A stretch of 64,000 nucleotides of DNA from assembly GCA_002683135.1 (NCBI GenBank), contig NYSS01000033.1:19772-83771 (forward strand). The letters are read 5' to 3'. Shown piece after piece: positions 33,853 to 42,680 of the stretch. The translations under genes and the position numbers were made by a program. Under the pieces are notes generated by a model. The model ran no database searches, was not told where the DNA came from, and worked only from the letters and a program-made list of their open reading frames with translations. This DNA is from Planctomycetota bacterium. GTDB lineage: Bacteria > Planctomycetota > GCA-002687715. Within the stretch, counting starts at the first letter, position 1; each line of letters begins with the position of its first letter.

Positions 33853-35778
33853 ATGCCAGCCATGACAAGAGTAGTCCTTTTCCTGGCGGTCCTCGCCGGA
33901 CCGCTGAGCGCGCAGGTGCCGACGGGTGTCAACCTGGGCCGCGCCATCTACCCCGAGGCGGGGTTGGTGGCCATAGACGAGGTCACCGTAGCCGTACAGA
34001 CAGTCGGGGCGGACGGTTTCCTCGGTAGCTTCGATGACTCGGTGGCGATCCTGCGCGACATCGGCGGAGAGTGGAGCGTCGTGCACGTGGTCGTCGGTGT
34101 CATGACGCCTGGGCTGATCGCGGTCGGCGGGGGCAAGGTCGCGACGGTGACCTCGGGTGTCGACGGACGGGTGGCGACCCTCGACGACGCCGTCGTCGTC
34201 ATCCATGATTGCGCCTTGGGTACGCCGAGCAAGCAGAGCGTCCCGCTCGGTGGTGCGTTCGTCGGTGATCCGGCCCTGGTTGAGGACGTACGGACCGAAG
34301 ATCTGATCTCGAGTATCGGTGGAATGAGGGTCGCGGCCACCCTCTCCGGTCCTCACGCTACCCCGCCGTTGGCGGCATCCGATGTGGTGGCTCTGGTGGA
34401 TGTCTCGTCTGCGTCACCCACAGTGACCCACGTCGACGCAGGGACGTGGTTGCACCGGATGCCACCATCTCCTCACAGCTTGCCGGGAGAGATCCACGAG
34501 GTGTTGGTCGTTCACGGTAGGGGGGCCGACCAGGCGCCGACCACGGCGGACGATGTGTTTGTGGTCGTTGAGCGCTCCGGGTCTGGACCGTGGACGGTGC
34601 GTTCTGCCCAGGTCGGCGGTGGTTTTGTCGATGGATGGCGCTGCCGCACCCGACGCTTCGATTCGGACCACGCGGTCGCCGTGTTGGCGCTCCCCCAATC
34701 CCGCGCGGGCCTGAGCTACAGCCCGCCGGCGGATCTCGAGCCCTCTCAGCGCGCTTCGGTGGCTTTCCTGGCGGTGTCGGGTATGGAGGACCCAGCGGAT
34801 GTCCTGATCCCGAGCGTTCAGTGGTTGAGCGAATCTTCGCGATGGTTGCCACCGGCCCCATCGGTGCGTCACGTCTCGGCCTTTGTTTGTCTCACCGATA
34901 GGGTGCCGAACCAGCTCGTCGAGTTCACGGACCTGGATGCCCCCGAACCGACCTTGACCTGGCATGCGTGGCCGCGGGGATGGATCAATGAACCGGTGAT
35001 CGGCTTCGTCGGGCAGTCCATGCCCATCGCCACGAGCCGTGACGGCGCGATCGCTACGCCTCATCCACAAGTTGGACACGGGGGCGGTTGGACCTTCTCC
35101 GATAACGCGTCGATGGTGAGTGAAACGGTCGTTCTCAATGAAGGGGTCGTCGTGCAGCTCTCGAGTACGTCGCTGCGGTACGTGGAGAACGTGACCGGGG
35201 GTGGTGTGCCGCACTCGATCCCGAACCCGCCGGGACAGGTGCTCACGACCAATCTGGTGCGCTTGAGCGGTGGCTCCGTGGCGGCGTTGTCCGCAGGATT
35301 TGACGGCGTCCTCGGCAACACGGATGACGGCATCATGGTGTGGACAGGCCTGCCAGGGGTCACGGTCCTGGGGCAGGGCCACCCCGAGCGCTCAGATGGT
35401 GGGCCGCGACTGCGGGTAGCTGACGGGCTCTACCCGCGCGCCACCTCAACCGCCCCGATGAGGGTGCTGCGGGATCAGGCGGGGCCCGGTGCGCCCGGTT
35501 CCTGGCGATGGGGCTTCCTCTTGCTCAGCGCCCAGGCCGGCTTCCAGGATTACGGTTGGGGGCGCTCGTTCCTCTCATTCTCCGAGCTCTGGCAGCTCGC
35601 TGTGCTGGACCCGGCCGCCGGCGTCGGCTCCACCGGCATTGGGGTGTCCTACATCCCGTTACCTGGCAACGTGAGCCTGGTCGGTGTGGAGGCGGCGCTT
35701 CAGTGGATCGTCCACAACCCCCTGAGCCCTTGGGGCTACGACACCAGCAACGGACTCCAGGTTCGTTTCGGTTTGTGA
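33853..35778 (+). CDS. Secreted protein with four GxDGxxGTxDD-type repeats
   Basis: A 641-residue exported protein (signal: RVVLFLAVLAGPLSAQ). Four copies of a repeat with the pattern G-x-D-G-x-x-G-x-x-D-D-x-V are seen near residues 52-62 (GADGFLGSFDDSV), 102-112 (GVDGRVATLDDAV), 225-234 (GADQAPTTADDVF) and 482-492 (GFDGVLGNTDDGI). The spaced acidic residues suggest calcium binding in turns between beta strands. The rest has beta-propeller-like strands but no catalytic motif is recognised. RBS GGGAG lies 9 nt before the ATG. It may be a surface adhesin or binding protein; the function is unknown. Confidence 0.8.
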   Translation: MPAMTRVVLFLAVLAGPLSAQVPTGVNLGRAIYPEAGLVAIDEVTVAVQTVGADGFLGSFDDSVAILRDIGGEWSVVHVVVGVMTPGLIAVGGGKVATVTSGVDGRVATLDDAVVVIHDCALGTPSKQSVPLGGAFVGDPALVEDVRTEDLISSIGGMRVAATLSGPHATPPLAASDVVALVDVSSASPTVTHVDAGTWLHRMPPSPHSLPGEIHEVLVVHGRGADQAPTTADDVFVVVERSGSGPWTVRSAQVGGGFVDGWRCRTRRFDSDHAVAVLALPQSRAGLSYSPPADLEPSQRASVAFLAVSGMEDPADVLIPSVQWLSESSRWLPPAPSVRHVSAFVCLTDRVPNQLVEFTDLDAPEPTLTWHAWPRGWINEPVIGFVGQSMPIATSRDGAIATPHPQVGHGGGWTFSDNASMVSETVVLNEGVVVQLSSTSLRYVENVTGGGVPHSIPNPPGQVLTTNLVRLSGGSVAALSAGFDGVLGNTDDGIMVWTGLPGVTVLGQGHPERSDGGPRLRVADGLYPRATSTAPMRVLRDQAGPGAPGSWRWGFLLLSAQAGFQDYGWGRSFLSFSELWQLAVLDPAAGVGSTGIGVSYIPLPGNVSLVGVEAALQWIVHNPLSPWGYDTSNGLQVRFGL

Positions 35779-35808
35779 GCCGAGGGGCGTTCGTCCCGTG
35801 AGGCTGCC

Positions 35809-36144
35809 CTAAAACGGCGCGTCGGGCGGCATCATCTCGAGCGCCAGCAGGATCAAGGGGTGGGCGTGTTCGAGATGGGCGGCGAACGGTCCGTCGGTGT
35901 AGCCGCGGCTGCCGCGCGAGGCCATGGCCTGGTGAGGCTCGGCGATCAGCGAGATAACCGTCTCGCGGAACGGGGTGAAGGCGACCGAGTGCTCGATGGT
36001 CAGTCTGTAGAGGATGTCCCCGAGATCGGGCGCCAGGAGAGCCTGCAATTCGAACTGTTTCTCTGCGTCATCAGGGATGGCGAGGGGGCCCAACTCGTCG
36101 AGGGACTGGGTCAGGATGAGTTCGTAACGCTCCAGGATCTCCAT
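35809..36144 (-). CDS. Small protein of unknown function
   Basis: A 111-residue predicted soluble helical protein (EILERYELILTQSLDELGPL, then QAMASRGSRGYTDGPFAAHLEHAH near the end). Two histidines in HLEHAH could bind a metal. No recognised family. It converges on the secreted repeat protein gene. Coding status rests on ORF length and the lack of a better alternative, so confidence is moderate. Confidence 0.6.
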   Translation of the reverse strand: MEILERYELILTQSLDELGPLAIPDDAEKQFELQALLAPDLGDILYRLTIEHSVAFTPFRETVISLIAEPHQAMASRGSRGYTDGPFAAHLEHAHPLILLALEMMPPDAPF

Positions 36145-36437
36145 AGCTCCAGCTGGGGGTAGGGGACGCTCCCCGTGAAGGGCGAACAGCGTCCGGACCT
36201 TGAAGTGTACCCCAGCAACTGAGCGGGGCTCCCACTCGATTCCCTTCGAGTTCTCATACGGGTGAGATCATGGTGGTGATCATCTGGGTTCCCTCTTTTC
36301 GGGCCCCGTGTCGCTCCGGTGTTCCCAAGTCTCGGATGCGTAAGGGCGTCACGATCCTGGCCCGAGGGGGATTGGATGTGGAACTCCGGCAGAATCCCGA
36401 CATGATGAAGAAGCAGGCAGGGTTTTCGGAGCTGATC

Positions 36438-39098
36438 ATGCGACGTGCGATGGCCATTCTCTTGCTTCTGGCCGGGGTGCTGAGTGCCCAGGAGACCCCT
36501 GTCTCCTGGACCGTCAAGTCGCCTGCGCAGGTCACGGCGAACGTGACGTTCACGCTCGATGTGACGGTCGCCATCGATCCGCCGTACCACATCTACGGGC
36601 TCGATCCGCAGGAGACAGGCGAGTCCACGGCCTTCTCGTCGCCGCCGCCGGATGACCGGGTGACCGTGACAGGGGAGCCCTCTCCGTCCCGTCCAGCGAG
36701 CCTCCACGATGACGAGTTCGGCAAGTACACGTACTGGGAGAACGAGGTCACCTTCAAGGTGTCGGTGCGGGTCAACGGGGCGGAGGCATCCGAGAAACTC
36801 ACGTTCGATCTCGTCATGGACTACATGGCGTGCACTGAGGAGGGTTGTCTGCCGCCGATGGCGCTGACGCGGCAGATCACGGTCGCGGTCGCCAAGGGTG
36901 AGGCGGCGTCGGACCCGCCGGCCGTCGATCCGATTGGTGCAGGCGAGTTTGGGGTCATCCCCGCCGATCCGGCCGAGCAGGCGTACCCGGTCACGCTCAA
37001 GGGCGGTTCGGTCGGCGAGGTCAAGGACGGGCGTTTCGACGCGAAGGTCACCGTGTCCATGGCGCCGCCGTATCACATCTACGGGTTCGGGGACTCGGAA
37101 GAATCGACCACGTTGAGCGTCGTCGGGACCGCGGGGGTCGCGCGAGCGGGTGATCCGACCGCGGACCGAACGCCCAAGGACTACGCCGACGAGTACAACA
37201 GCTACACCTACTGGGACGGCGATGTCACGCTGACCCTGCCCTTACGTATTGTCCGCGCGACGGCCGGCGAGGCCATCAAGTTCAAGCTCCGTGTCGCCCA
37301 CCTTGCTTGTGACGCGACAGGGTGTCTGCAGCCCAAGAACCTCGAACTCGATCTCGAGGTGACGTCGCCCGATCAGGTGGACGCGCCTTCGTCCACGTTC
37401 GACGGCGACGCGACGCCCGGTCAGCAGGTCGACCTCCTGATCCCGATAGGCGCCGCAGGGGCGACCGCTGGTGAGACGATCCCGGGGTCGAAGGTGCGGT
37501 TCTCGAAGGACCACCTCGCCGCGGCGGGGGACGGTGTGGTGGAAGCCATGGGCGACGGGCTAGCTCTCCGCGTGCCCGTCCTGGTTCACGAGAACCTGGC
37601 CGATGGGGAGGCCCTCGCGTTGGAGGGCTACGTCGAGCTGGCGTCCGGACGGATTCCGTTCACCGTCGCCGGGGCCGTGTCCCAGCCGATCACGGCCTTC
37701 ATCCTGCTCGCGGCGGTGGCGGCGCTGTTCGCGTTGCTCACGCCGTGCGTCTTCCCGATGATCCCGATCACCATCTCGTTCTTCACCAAGCAGGCCGAGT
37801 CGGCCCCGTACCCGCCGGTCACCATGGGTGCGGTCTACTGCATCGGGATCGTCTTCTCCTTCACGGCGATCGGTGTGCTCTTCACGCTGGCCCTCGGGCC
37901 CGGGGGCGCCATCGCCTTCGCCCAGAGCCGCGTGACGCTGGGTCTGATCGCGCTCTTGTTCATCGTCTTCGCGCTCTCGCTCTTCGGGATGTTCGAGTTG
38001 CAGCTCCCCGCGTCGGTGATGAACCTTGTGGGACGGGCGCAGGGTAAGGGGGGGCTCATCGGTGTCCTGCTCCTGGGGCTGCTGTTCGCGGTCACGAGCT
38101 TCGCTTGCACCGCGCCGTTCGTCGGGACCATCCTCGCCGGTGCGGCGGCTTCGGGCTCATGGACCCGACCGATCCTCGGGATGGTGGTCTTCTCCGGGGT
38201 CCTCGCGGTGCCGTTCTTTTTCTTGTCGATCTTCCCGTCACGGCTGAAGAGCATGCCTCGAGCCGGCAGTTGGCTGAACGAGGTGAAGGTCGTCATGGGC
38301 TTCGTCGAGATCGCGGCCGCGTTCAAGTTTCTGGGTGACATGGAGCCGACGATCTTCACGCGCTTCCTGATCCTCTGTGTCTGGACTGTCACGTTCAGCG
38401 TGTGTGGTTTCTACTTGCTCGGCCTGTTCCGCTTGCCTCACGATGCACCGAAGGAAAAGGTCGGTGTATTGGGAATGGTGTTCTCCTTGTTCTTCCTTGG
38501 CTTCGGGCTCTATTGCACGAAGGGGCTCGACGGCGAAGCGCTGTCCAAGGACATCGACGCCTACCTGCCGGACGAGGTGGTCGCGCGGACGCCCCTTGGA
38601 CGTCGTCAGGCGATCGTCAAGGAGCTCGGTCTCGTGGGGGGCTCGGATCGGGTGGGATACGACCGGGCATTCCATTACTGGGACAAGGACCGGGGACAGG
38701 TAGTCGACGAGGCTCCCTACGAGGACGCGCTGGCGGAGGCCAAGCGGCTCGGCACCGCGTTGTTCATCGATTTCACGGGCTATGCCTGACCCAACTGCCG
38801 TCAGGTGGAGAAGAATGTCTTCACCGACGAGAGGGTCCGGGAGGCCTTCAAGAAGTTCGTCGTCGTCAAGCTCTACTGTGATCAGAAGTACGGCCCTTCG
38901 TCGGGCGAGCGTGCCGCTTTCAACATGGAGTTGGAGAAGACGCTCACCCCCAGCACCCAGCAGCCCCAGTACGTCGTCCTCGACCCAGAGTCCCGGGAAG
39001 CGGTGGCCACCTGGGGATGGGTCCGGGCCCACCTGAGCGACCCGCAGTTGTTCGTGGACAAGATGCTCGCGGGGTTGCAGGCCGTGAAGGACTTCTGA
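36438..39098 (+). CDS. dsbD: Thiol:disulfide interchange protein DsbD, likely selenoprotein (UGA at 38787-38789 read as Sec)
   Basis: 886 residues if the TGA at 38787 is read as selenocysteine (Sec784). Order: signal peptide (AMAILLLLAGVLSAQE); two tandem DsbD-alpha-like domains, each with a Cys-x4-Cys pair (MACTEEGCLPP and LACDATGCLQP); an eight-helix beta domain with the membrane cysteines in LTPCVFPMIP and SFACTAPF; and a C-terminal thioredoxin-like domain. The family motif there is FTGYxCxNCR; here it reads FTGYA-[TGA]-PNCR, so the UGA replaces exactly the first catalytic Cys, and the second (Cys787) remains. The same frame continues without a break to QPQYVVLD (cis-Pro) and the TGA at 39096. 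A hairpin starts 9 nt after the UGA. DsbD passes electrons from cytoplasmic thioredoxin to periplasmic proteins. ATG 36438 is preferred (GGAG upstream). Confidence 0.88.
38799..38829 (+). promoter_or_regulatory. Candidate bacterial SECIS hairpin in dsbD
   Basis: CGUC-[A bulge]-GGUGGAGA pairs with UCUUCACC-GACG, giving a 12-bp stem (one G-U) with apical loop AGAAUG. The stem starts 9 nt after the UGA and the loop about 22 nt after it. The loop has G in its second position. All three fit known bacterial SECIS rules (loop 16-37 nt from the UGA, G in the first two loop bases). Confidence 0.7.
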
Positions 39099-39131
39099 CC
39101 GACACGCCTGCTGGGCCAGCCGTCTCCCTCC

Positions 39132-39137
39132 TATAAT
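39132..39137 (+). promoter_or_regulatory. -10 element of the ECF sigma factor operon
   Basis: A perfect TATAAT, 38 nt before the ATG at 39176. The leader contains a small hairpin (GGCGGC / GCCGCC). A -35 is not convincing. Confidence 0.5.
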
Positions 39138-39175
39138 GTGCGGAGGCGGCGCTGGCCGCCGGGGAATGAACTGAG

Positions 39176-39817
39176 ATGACCACATCTGGGGATCACCGCA
39201 CCACCGAGCAGCTCGTCCTGCGCATTCATGGCGGTGATCTGGATGCGTTCAACCAGTTGTTCATGCGGTACTACCCGCGCATGAAGCTCCTGGTGCGGCT
39301 CCACATGCTGGACAAGCTGAAGGCACAGGTGGAGGCGGACGACGTGATCCAGGAGATCTACATGGAGGTCTACAAGAACTTCCACAAGTTCGAGTATCGG
39401 GACCCGGACTCGTTCTACAAGTGGGTGGTCAAGGTCATCGGCTGGAAGATCAAGGACTTCGACAAGTACTTCTTCAAGACGTCGAAACGACAGCCCGGTG
39501 AGACGCTCTCCTTGCAGCAACGGGCACCCGGTGGGACGGAAACCGCCCCGGTCCTGGGTGATGGGATCGCGGGGGAGGACACCACGCCCTCGGCGATCAT
39601 CATGGAGAAGGAGGGCTACAAGATGCTCGCCCAGGCTTTGCAGAAGCTACCCGGGCACTTTCGCAAGGTGATCCAACTCCGGCATCTCGAGCAGCGTTCG
39701 GTGAAGGAGACCGCCGAGATTCTTGATATGAAACCAAACGCAGTGAACGTCCTGTTCCATCGTGCGCAGTCGCGCTTGCACGACGTCTTGAAGGAAATGA
39801 CCTACTTCAAGACCTGA
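39176..39817 (+). CDS. ECF-type RNA polymerase sigma factor
   Basis: A 213-residue sigma-70 family protein. Region 2 (about 10-95) has HGGDLDAFNQLFMRYYPRM and VEADDVIQEIYMEVYKN (core binding, -10 melting). Region 4 (about 150-205) has ALQKLPGHFRKVIQLRH and the HTH SVKETAEILDMKPNAVNVL (-35 recognition). The linker between is long. It is followed after 28 nt by a kinase-like gene; ECF-kinase pairs are a planctomycete hallmark. There is no separate anti-sigma gene; the neighbouring pseudokinase may act in its control, which is inference. Confidence 0.92.
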   Translation: MTTSGDHRTTEQLVLRIHGGDLDAFNQLFMRYYPRMKLLVRLHMLDKLKAQVEADDVIQEIYMEVYKNFHKFEYRDPDSFYKWVVKVIGWKIKDFDKYFFKTSKRQPGETLSLQQRAPGGTETAPVLGDGIAGEDTTPSAIIMEKEGYKMLAQALQKLPGHFRKVIQLRHLEQRSVKETAEILDMKPNAVNVLFHRAQSRLHDVLKEMTYFKT

Positions 39818-39845
39818 TCATCGACGCCCTTTCTCCCATCAGACC

Positions 39846-41264
39846 GTGGATTCTCCTGGAGAAGATCGCGAGGCCGTCCTCGCGAAGATCAGAGCCGAGG
39901 TCGACGCGGTCCTCGCCGCCGGTGAGGTCCCGGATCGTGCTCGGTGGGCGGATCTGCTGCCGGAGGGTGACGATGAGCTCGATACGCTCATCGAGCTGCG
40001 GACCTTTCGTCACCAGCAGGCGGTTGGCGAACTCGATGTCGATGACGCGGAGCGGCTCCTCGCCGATATCGAGGCGGAGATTCAGGACGCGCTCAACCAG
40101 GGTAAGACGCCGGACCTGGTTGTTTACGAAGCCCGTTATCCCCATCTCGCCAACCGCATCGAGCGCCTGGGCTCGACACACGAGTTCGTCTACGACGCGT
40201 TGAGCGGTGACCACGTGCCCGCGTCGGTGGCTCACAAGGAGGACGACGCTCAGACGGCGCTCGGTCGCTACCGGGTGCTCGGTCGCATTGCTGACCACCC
40301 GGTGGGGACGGCTTACCTCTCCGTTTCGGACGACCCCCCCGAACGTGTGGAGCTGCTGGTCCTCGATGCGCGCATTCCACGGGGTCTCGGCTGGGAGATC
40401 GTTAGGGAAGCGGACCAGAGTCGCAGTCTGCAGGGTCCCGGGCTGCTCCCGGCCCGTGAAGTAGGCGATGTGCGCGGTGTGCGCTTTGTCGTATCCGAGC
40501 ACAAGGCGGGGGTCAGCCTGTCCCAGGTGCTGATGGATCTGGCGTTTCATGGCGGCGAGCGCACGCTGGAGCACGCCATGCCGCCTTATGGCCGTCCCGT
40601 GGGCGACGAGCATTCGGCTGAGGATCGCGCGGAGGCGAACGCCAACGGCGCCCAGGCCGCGGCCGTGCTCGGTGCCGATTCCGTTCACGTGCGCCGCTCG
40701 ATCGCGTTGGTCCGTGACATCGCCAGGATCGTCGCCGCGGCTCACGTGAAGGGACGTCTTCACCGCAACCTGTCGCCGTCGGCGCTCGTGATCGCTCGGG
40801 ATGGGGCGCCGTGGGTTCGCTGGTTCGGCCTCACCCGTTACCTGCCGCCTCCGCGACCGGTGGCCGTCCGTACCCCGCTATGGCGTGCTCCAGAATTGCT
40901 GGCCGGGGCAGAGGTCACCAAAATCGACTGGCGCGCGGATGTGTGGGGCGTGGGAGCGCTGCTGTTCTCCATGCTGCGGTTCGAACCGCCGTTGCTGCTC
41001 CATCCGGGGGATATGGACCGCTCGCGCGTGTTACGGGAGGGCGCCGACCGGATTGAGCGTCAGCTTGCCGCGGTGCTGCCGGTCCTGCGCCCGACCCTCT
41101 CGCGGGCCCTGTCTTGGGATCCGAGCGCGCGCCATGCAAGCTGCGAAGCCCTCGCCGACGAGCTGGATTCACTCCTCCAACGCCTCGATTCGGGATCACG
41201 CGTGACCCCGCCGCAGCGTGAGCCACCGAAGAAGCGCCGCGGTTGGTTCCGCCGTCGCGGGTAG
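39846..41264 (+). CDS. Kinase-fold protein with degenerate catalytic motifs (pseudokinase)
   Basis: A 472-residue protein. Residues about 1-130 are helical and acidic (possible docking domain). A Hanks kinase fold runs from about 140 to 445, with APELLAG, KIDWRADVWGVGALLFSML and the PTLSRALSWDPSAR end helix. Catalytic residues are lost: the loop reads LHRNLSPSALVI (HRD to HRN), the DFG position reads RWFGL, and the VAxK lysine position reads ELLVLDA. It is therefore likely inactive, or active only weakly. It starts with GTG 39846, 28 nt after the sigma factor, so both are one operon and it may sense a ligand or bind the sigma factor. It ends in a basic Arg-rich tail. Confidence 0.82.
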   Translation: MDSPGEDREAVLAKIRAEVDAVLAAGEVPDRARWADLLPEGDDELDTLIELRTFRHQQAVGELDVDDAERLLADIEAEIQDALNQGKTPDLVVYEARYPHLANRIERLGSTHEFVYDALSGDHVPASVAHKEDDAQTALGRYRVLGRIADHPVGTAYLSVSDDPPERVELLVLDARIPRGLGWEIVREADQSRSLQGPGLLPAREVGDVRGVRFVVSEHKAGVSLSQVLMDLAFHGGERTLEHAMPPYGRPVGDEHSAEDRAEANANGAQAAAVLGADSVHVRRSIALVRDIARIVAAAHVKGRLHRNLSPSALVIARDGAPWVRWFGLTRYLPPPRPVAVRTPLWRAPELLAGAEVTKIDWRADVWGVGALLFSMLRFEPPLLLHPGDMDRSRVLREGADRIERQLAAVLPVLRPTLSRALSWDPSARHASCEALADELDSLLQRLDSGSRVTPPQREPPKKRRGWFRRRG

Positions 41265-41277
41265 GCGACCCGCGCCT

Positions 41278-41550
41278 TCAAATCCACATGATCACGACGA
41301 GGATGGCCACCAGGACCAGGGCCGCTACGAGTATCGGGACGTTCCAGCCCGTCACTTGATCGGGCGTGAGCCCCTCCCGTTCAAGGAAGTCCGCGTAGGC
41401 GTCGTCGTCCATGCCGCCGAGCTCGACGGAGGCGGCTTCGATCTCGTCAGCGTCCTTCCACCCGGTTTGGATGTCGGACCCGCAATGGGGACAGGACGGT
41501 CGCCCAGCGCGGAACGACTCGCCGCAATATCCGCATGCGATGGTTCCCAT
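41278..41550 (-). CDS. Zinc-ribbon membrane protein
   Basis: A 90-residue protein: an N-terminal zinc ribbon (CGYCGE and CPHCGSD), an acidic linker, and one C-terminal transmembrane helix (NVPILVAALVLVAILVVIMWI). Its ATG (41550) overlaps the TGA of the Mrp gene (TGATG), so the two are translationally coupled. It may be a membrane adaptor for the Mrp ATPase; that is inference. Confidence 0.8.
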   Translation of the reverse strand: MGTIACGYCGESFRAGRPSCPHCGSDIQTGWKDADEIEAASVELGGMDDDAYADFLEREGLTPDQVTGWNVPILVAALVLVAILVVIMWI

Positions 41551-42623
41551 CAACCCTGCAGAGAGATCTTCTTGCGGCGCGGGGCGTCAGCGTTGCGCAT
41601 AGCGCACGCGGTCGCGACCCGATCGGCGAGGGCGCGGAACGGGCCCGCGAGCGATTCGTCGTCCGACAGGGCAGCGGGTGTCCCGGTGTCGCCGGAGACG
41701 CGGATCCCCTGAACCAGGGGCAAGGTCGCGAGAAACGGGTGCGCCTGGGCTTCGGCCCAGGCCTTCACGTGGCCCTCGCCAAAGATCTCGCCAGCCATGT
41801 TCTCGACGAGGCCGAGGAGATGGATGCCGGTCTGATCGAACATGGCGATTGCCTTGCGCGCGTCGACCATCGCGACCTCTTGCGGTGTCGAGACGACGAT
41901 CGCTCCGGTAAGGGTGATGGACTGCGCCATGGTGAGCGCCACGTCTCCCGTGCCGGGTGGCAGATCGATGATCAGGAAGTCGAGGGGACCCCAGGCGACG
42001 TCCCCGAAAAACTGTTGCAAGGCGCCGTGGAGCATGGGGCCCCGCCAGACAACGGGCTTGTCCTGTTCCACCAGGAAGCCCATGGACATGAGCTTCATGC
42101 CGTGTGCTTCGACGGCGCCGAACATCTTCTTGCCGTCGGGTCCCTCCACCGGATGGGGGTGCTCGTTAGTCGCGCCGAGCATGGTCGGGATAGAAGGGCC
42201 GTAGATGTCGGCGTCCAGGACGCCGACGCTGGCGCCTTCGCGGGCGAGCGCGGCGGCGAGGTTCACGGCCACCGTTGATTTGCCGACGCCGCCCTTGCCT
42301 GAGGCCACGGCCAAGACGTTACCTACCTGGGCGAGGGGGTCCTGCGCGTCCTCCACCGTGCCCGTGACTCCGCTGAACGTGACCTTCACGTTCGTGTTGA
42401 TCTGCCAAGAGAGCGCCTCGATCGCCGACCTCGCGGCGGCTTCGACGGAGGCCATGACCCGTTCGCCAGGCACCGGGACGGAGATCTCCGCTTTGACAGC
42501 GCCGTCGCACTCGGTGACGTGCTTGACCCATCCCAAGGAGACGATGTCCCGGTCTGTGCCCGGGGCCTTCACCTGTCGCAGGGCTTCGTTGACCTCGCCG
42601 ATTTTCGTCTCGCGATCACTCAT
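41550..42623 (-). CDS. Mrp/ApbC (Nbp35-like) iron-sulfur carrier ATPase
   Basis: A 357-residue protein with an N-terminal MIP18-type (DUF59) domain (about 5-90) and a deviant Walker A P-loop ATPase domain (GKGGVGKST about 108-116; DADIYGPSIP; IIDLPPGTGD). Mrp proteins carry and insert Fe-S clusters. The C-terminal CxxC of typical Mrp (ENMSxFxCPxC) is absent: the segment reads ENMAGEIFGEGHVKAWAEAQ, so it cannot use the standard Cys pair. The ORF track start at 43151 is a shadow extension; ATG 42623 (MSDRETKIG) is correct. It is divergent from the MBL-fold gene across an inverted repeat. Confidence 0.9.
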   Translation of the reverse strand: MSDRETKIGEVNEALRQVKAPGTDRDIVSLGWVKHVTECDGAVKAEISVPVPGERVMASVEAAARSAIEALSWQINTNVKVTFSGVTGTVEDAQDPLAQVGNVLAVASGKGGVGKSTVAVNLAAALAREGASVGVLDADIYGPSIPTMLGATNEHPHPVEGPDGKKMFGAVEAHGMKLMSMGFLVEQDKPVVWRGPMLHGALQQFFGDVAWGPLDFLIIDLPPGTGDVALTMAQSITLTGAIVVSTPQEVAMVDARKAIAMFDQTGIHLLGLVENMAGEIFGEGHVKAWAEAQAHPFLATLPLVQGIRVSGDTGTPAALSDDESLAGPFRALADRVATACAMRNADAPRRKKISLQG

Positions 42624-42658
42624 GGGATGTCTCCGTGGGGGTGCGATATGGTTACAGA

Positions 42659-42672
42659 CCCGCGCTCGCGGG
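42659..42672. repeat. 14-bp inverted repeat between mrp and MBL-fold genes
   Basis: CCCGCG-ct-CGCGGG in the divergent promoter region, 8 nt before a TACAAT -10 element. It could be an operator for either gene. Confidence 0.4.
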
Positions 42673-42680
42673 CCAACGAT

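Noticed and set aside
36270-38789. DsbD as a truncated protein ending at the TGA
   Set aside because: The thioredoxin domain follows in the same frame with normal codon use, the TGA is at a catalytic Cys column, and a SECIS-like hairpin is present; truncation would be too exact a coincidence.
38805-39098. Separate small gene starting at GTG 38805
   Set aside because: It is the remainder of the DsbD thioredoxin domain and starts inside the domain after the CxNC motif.
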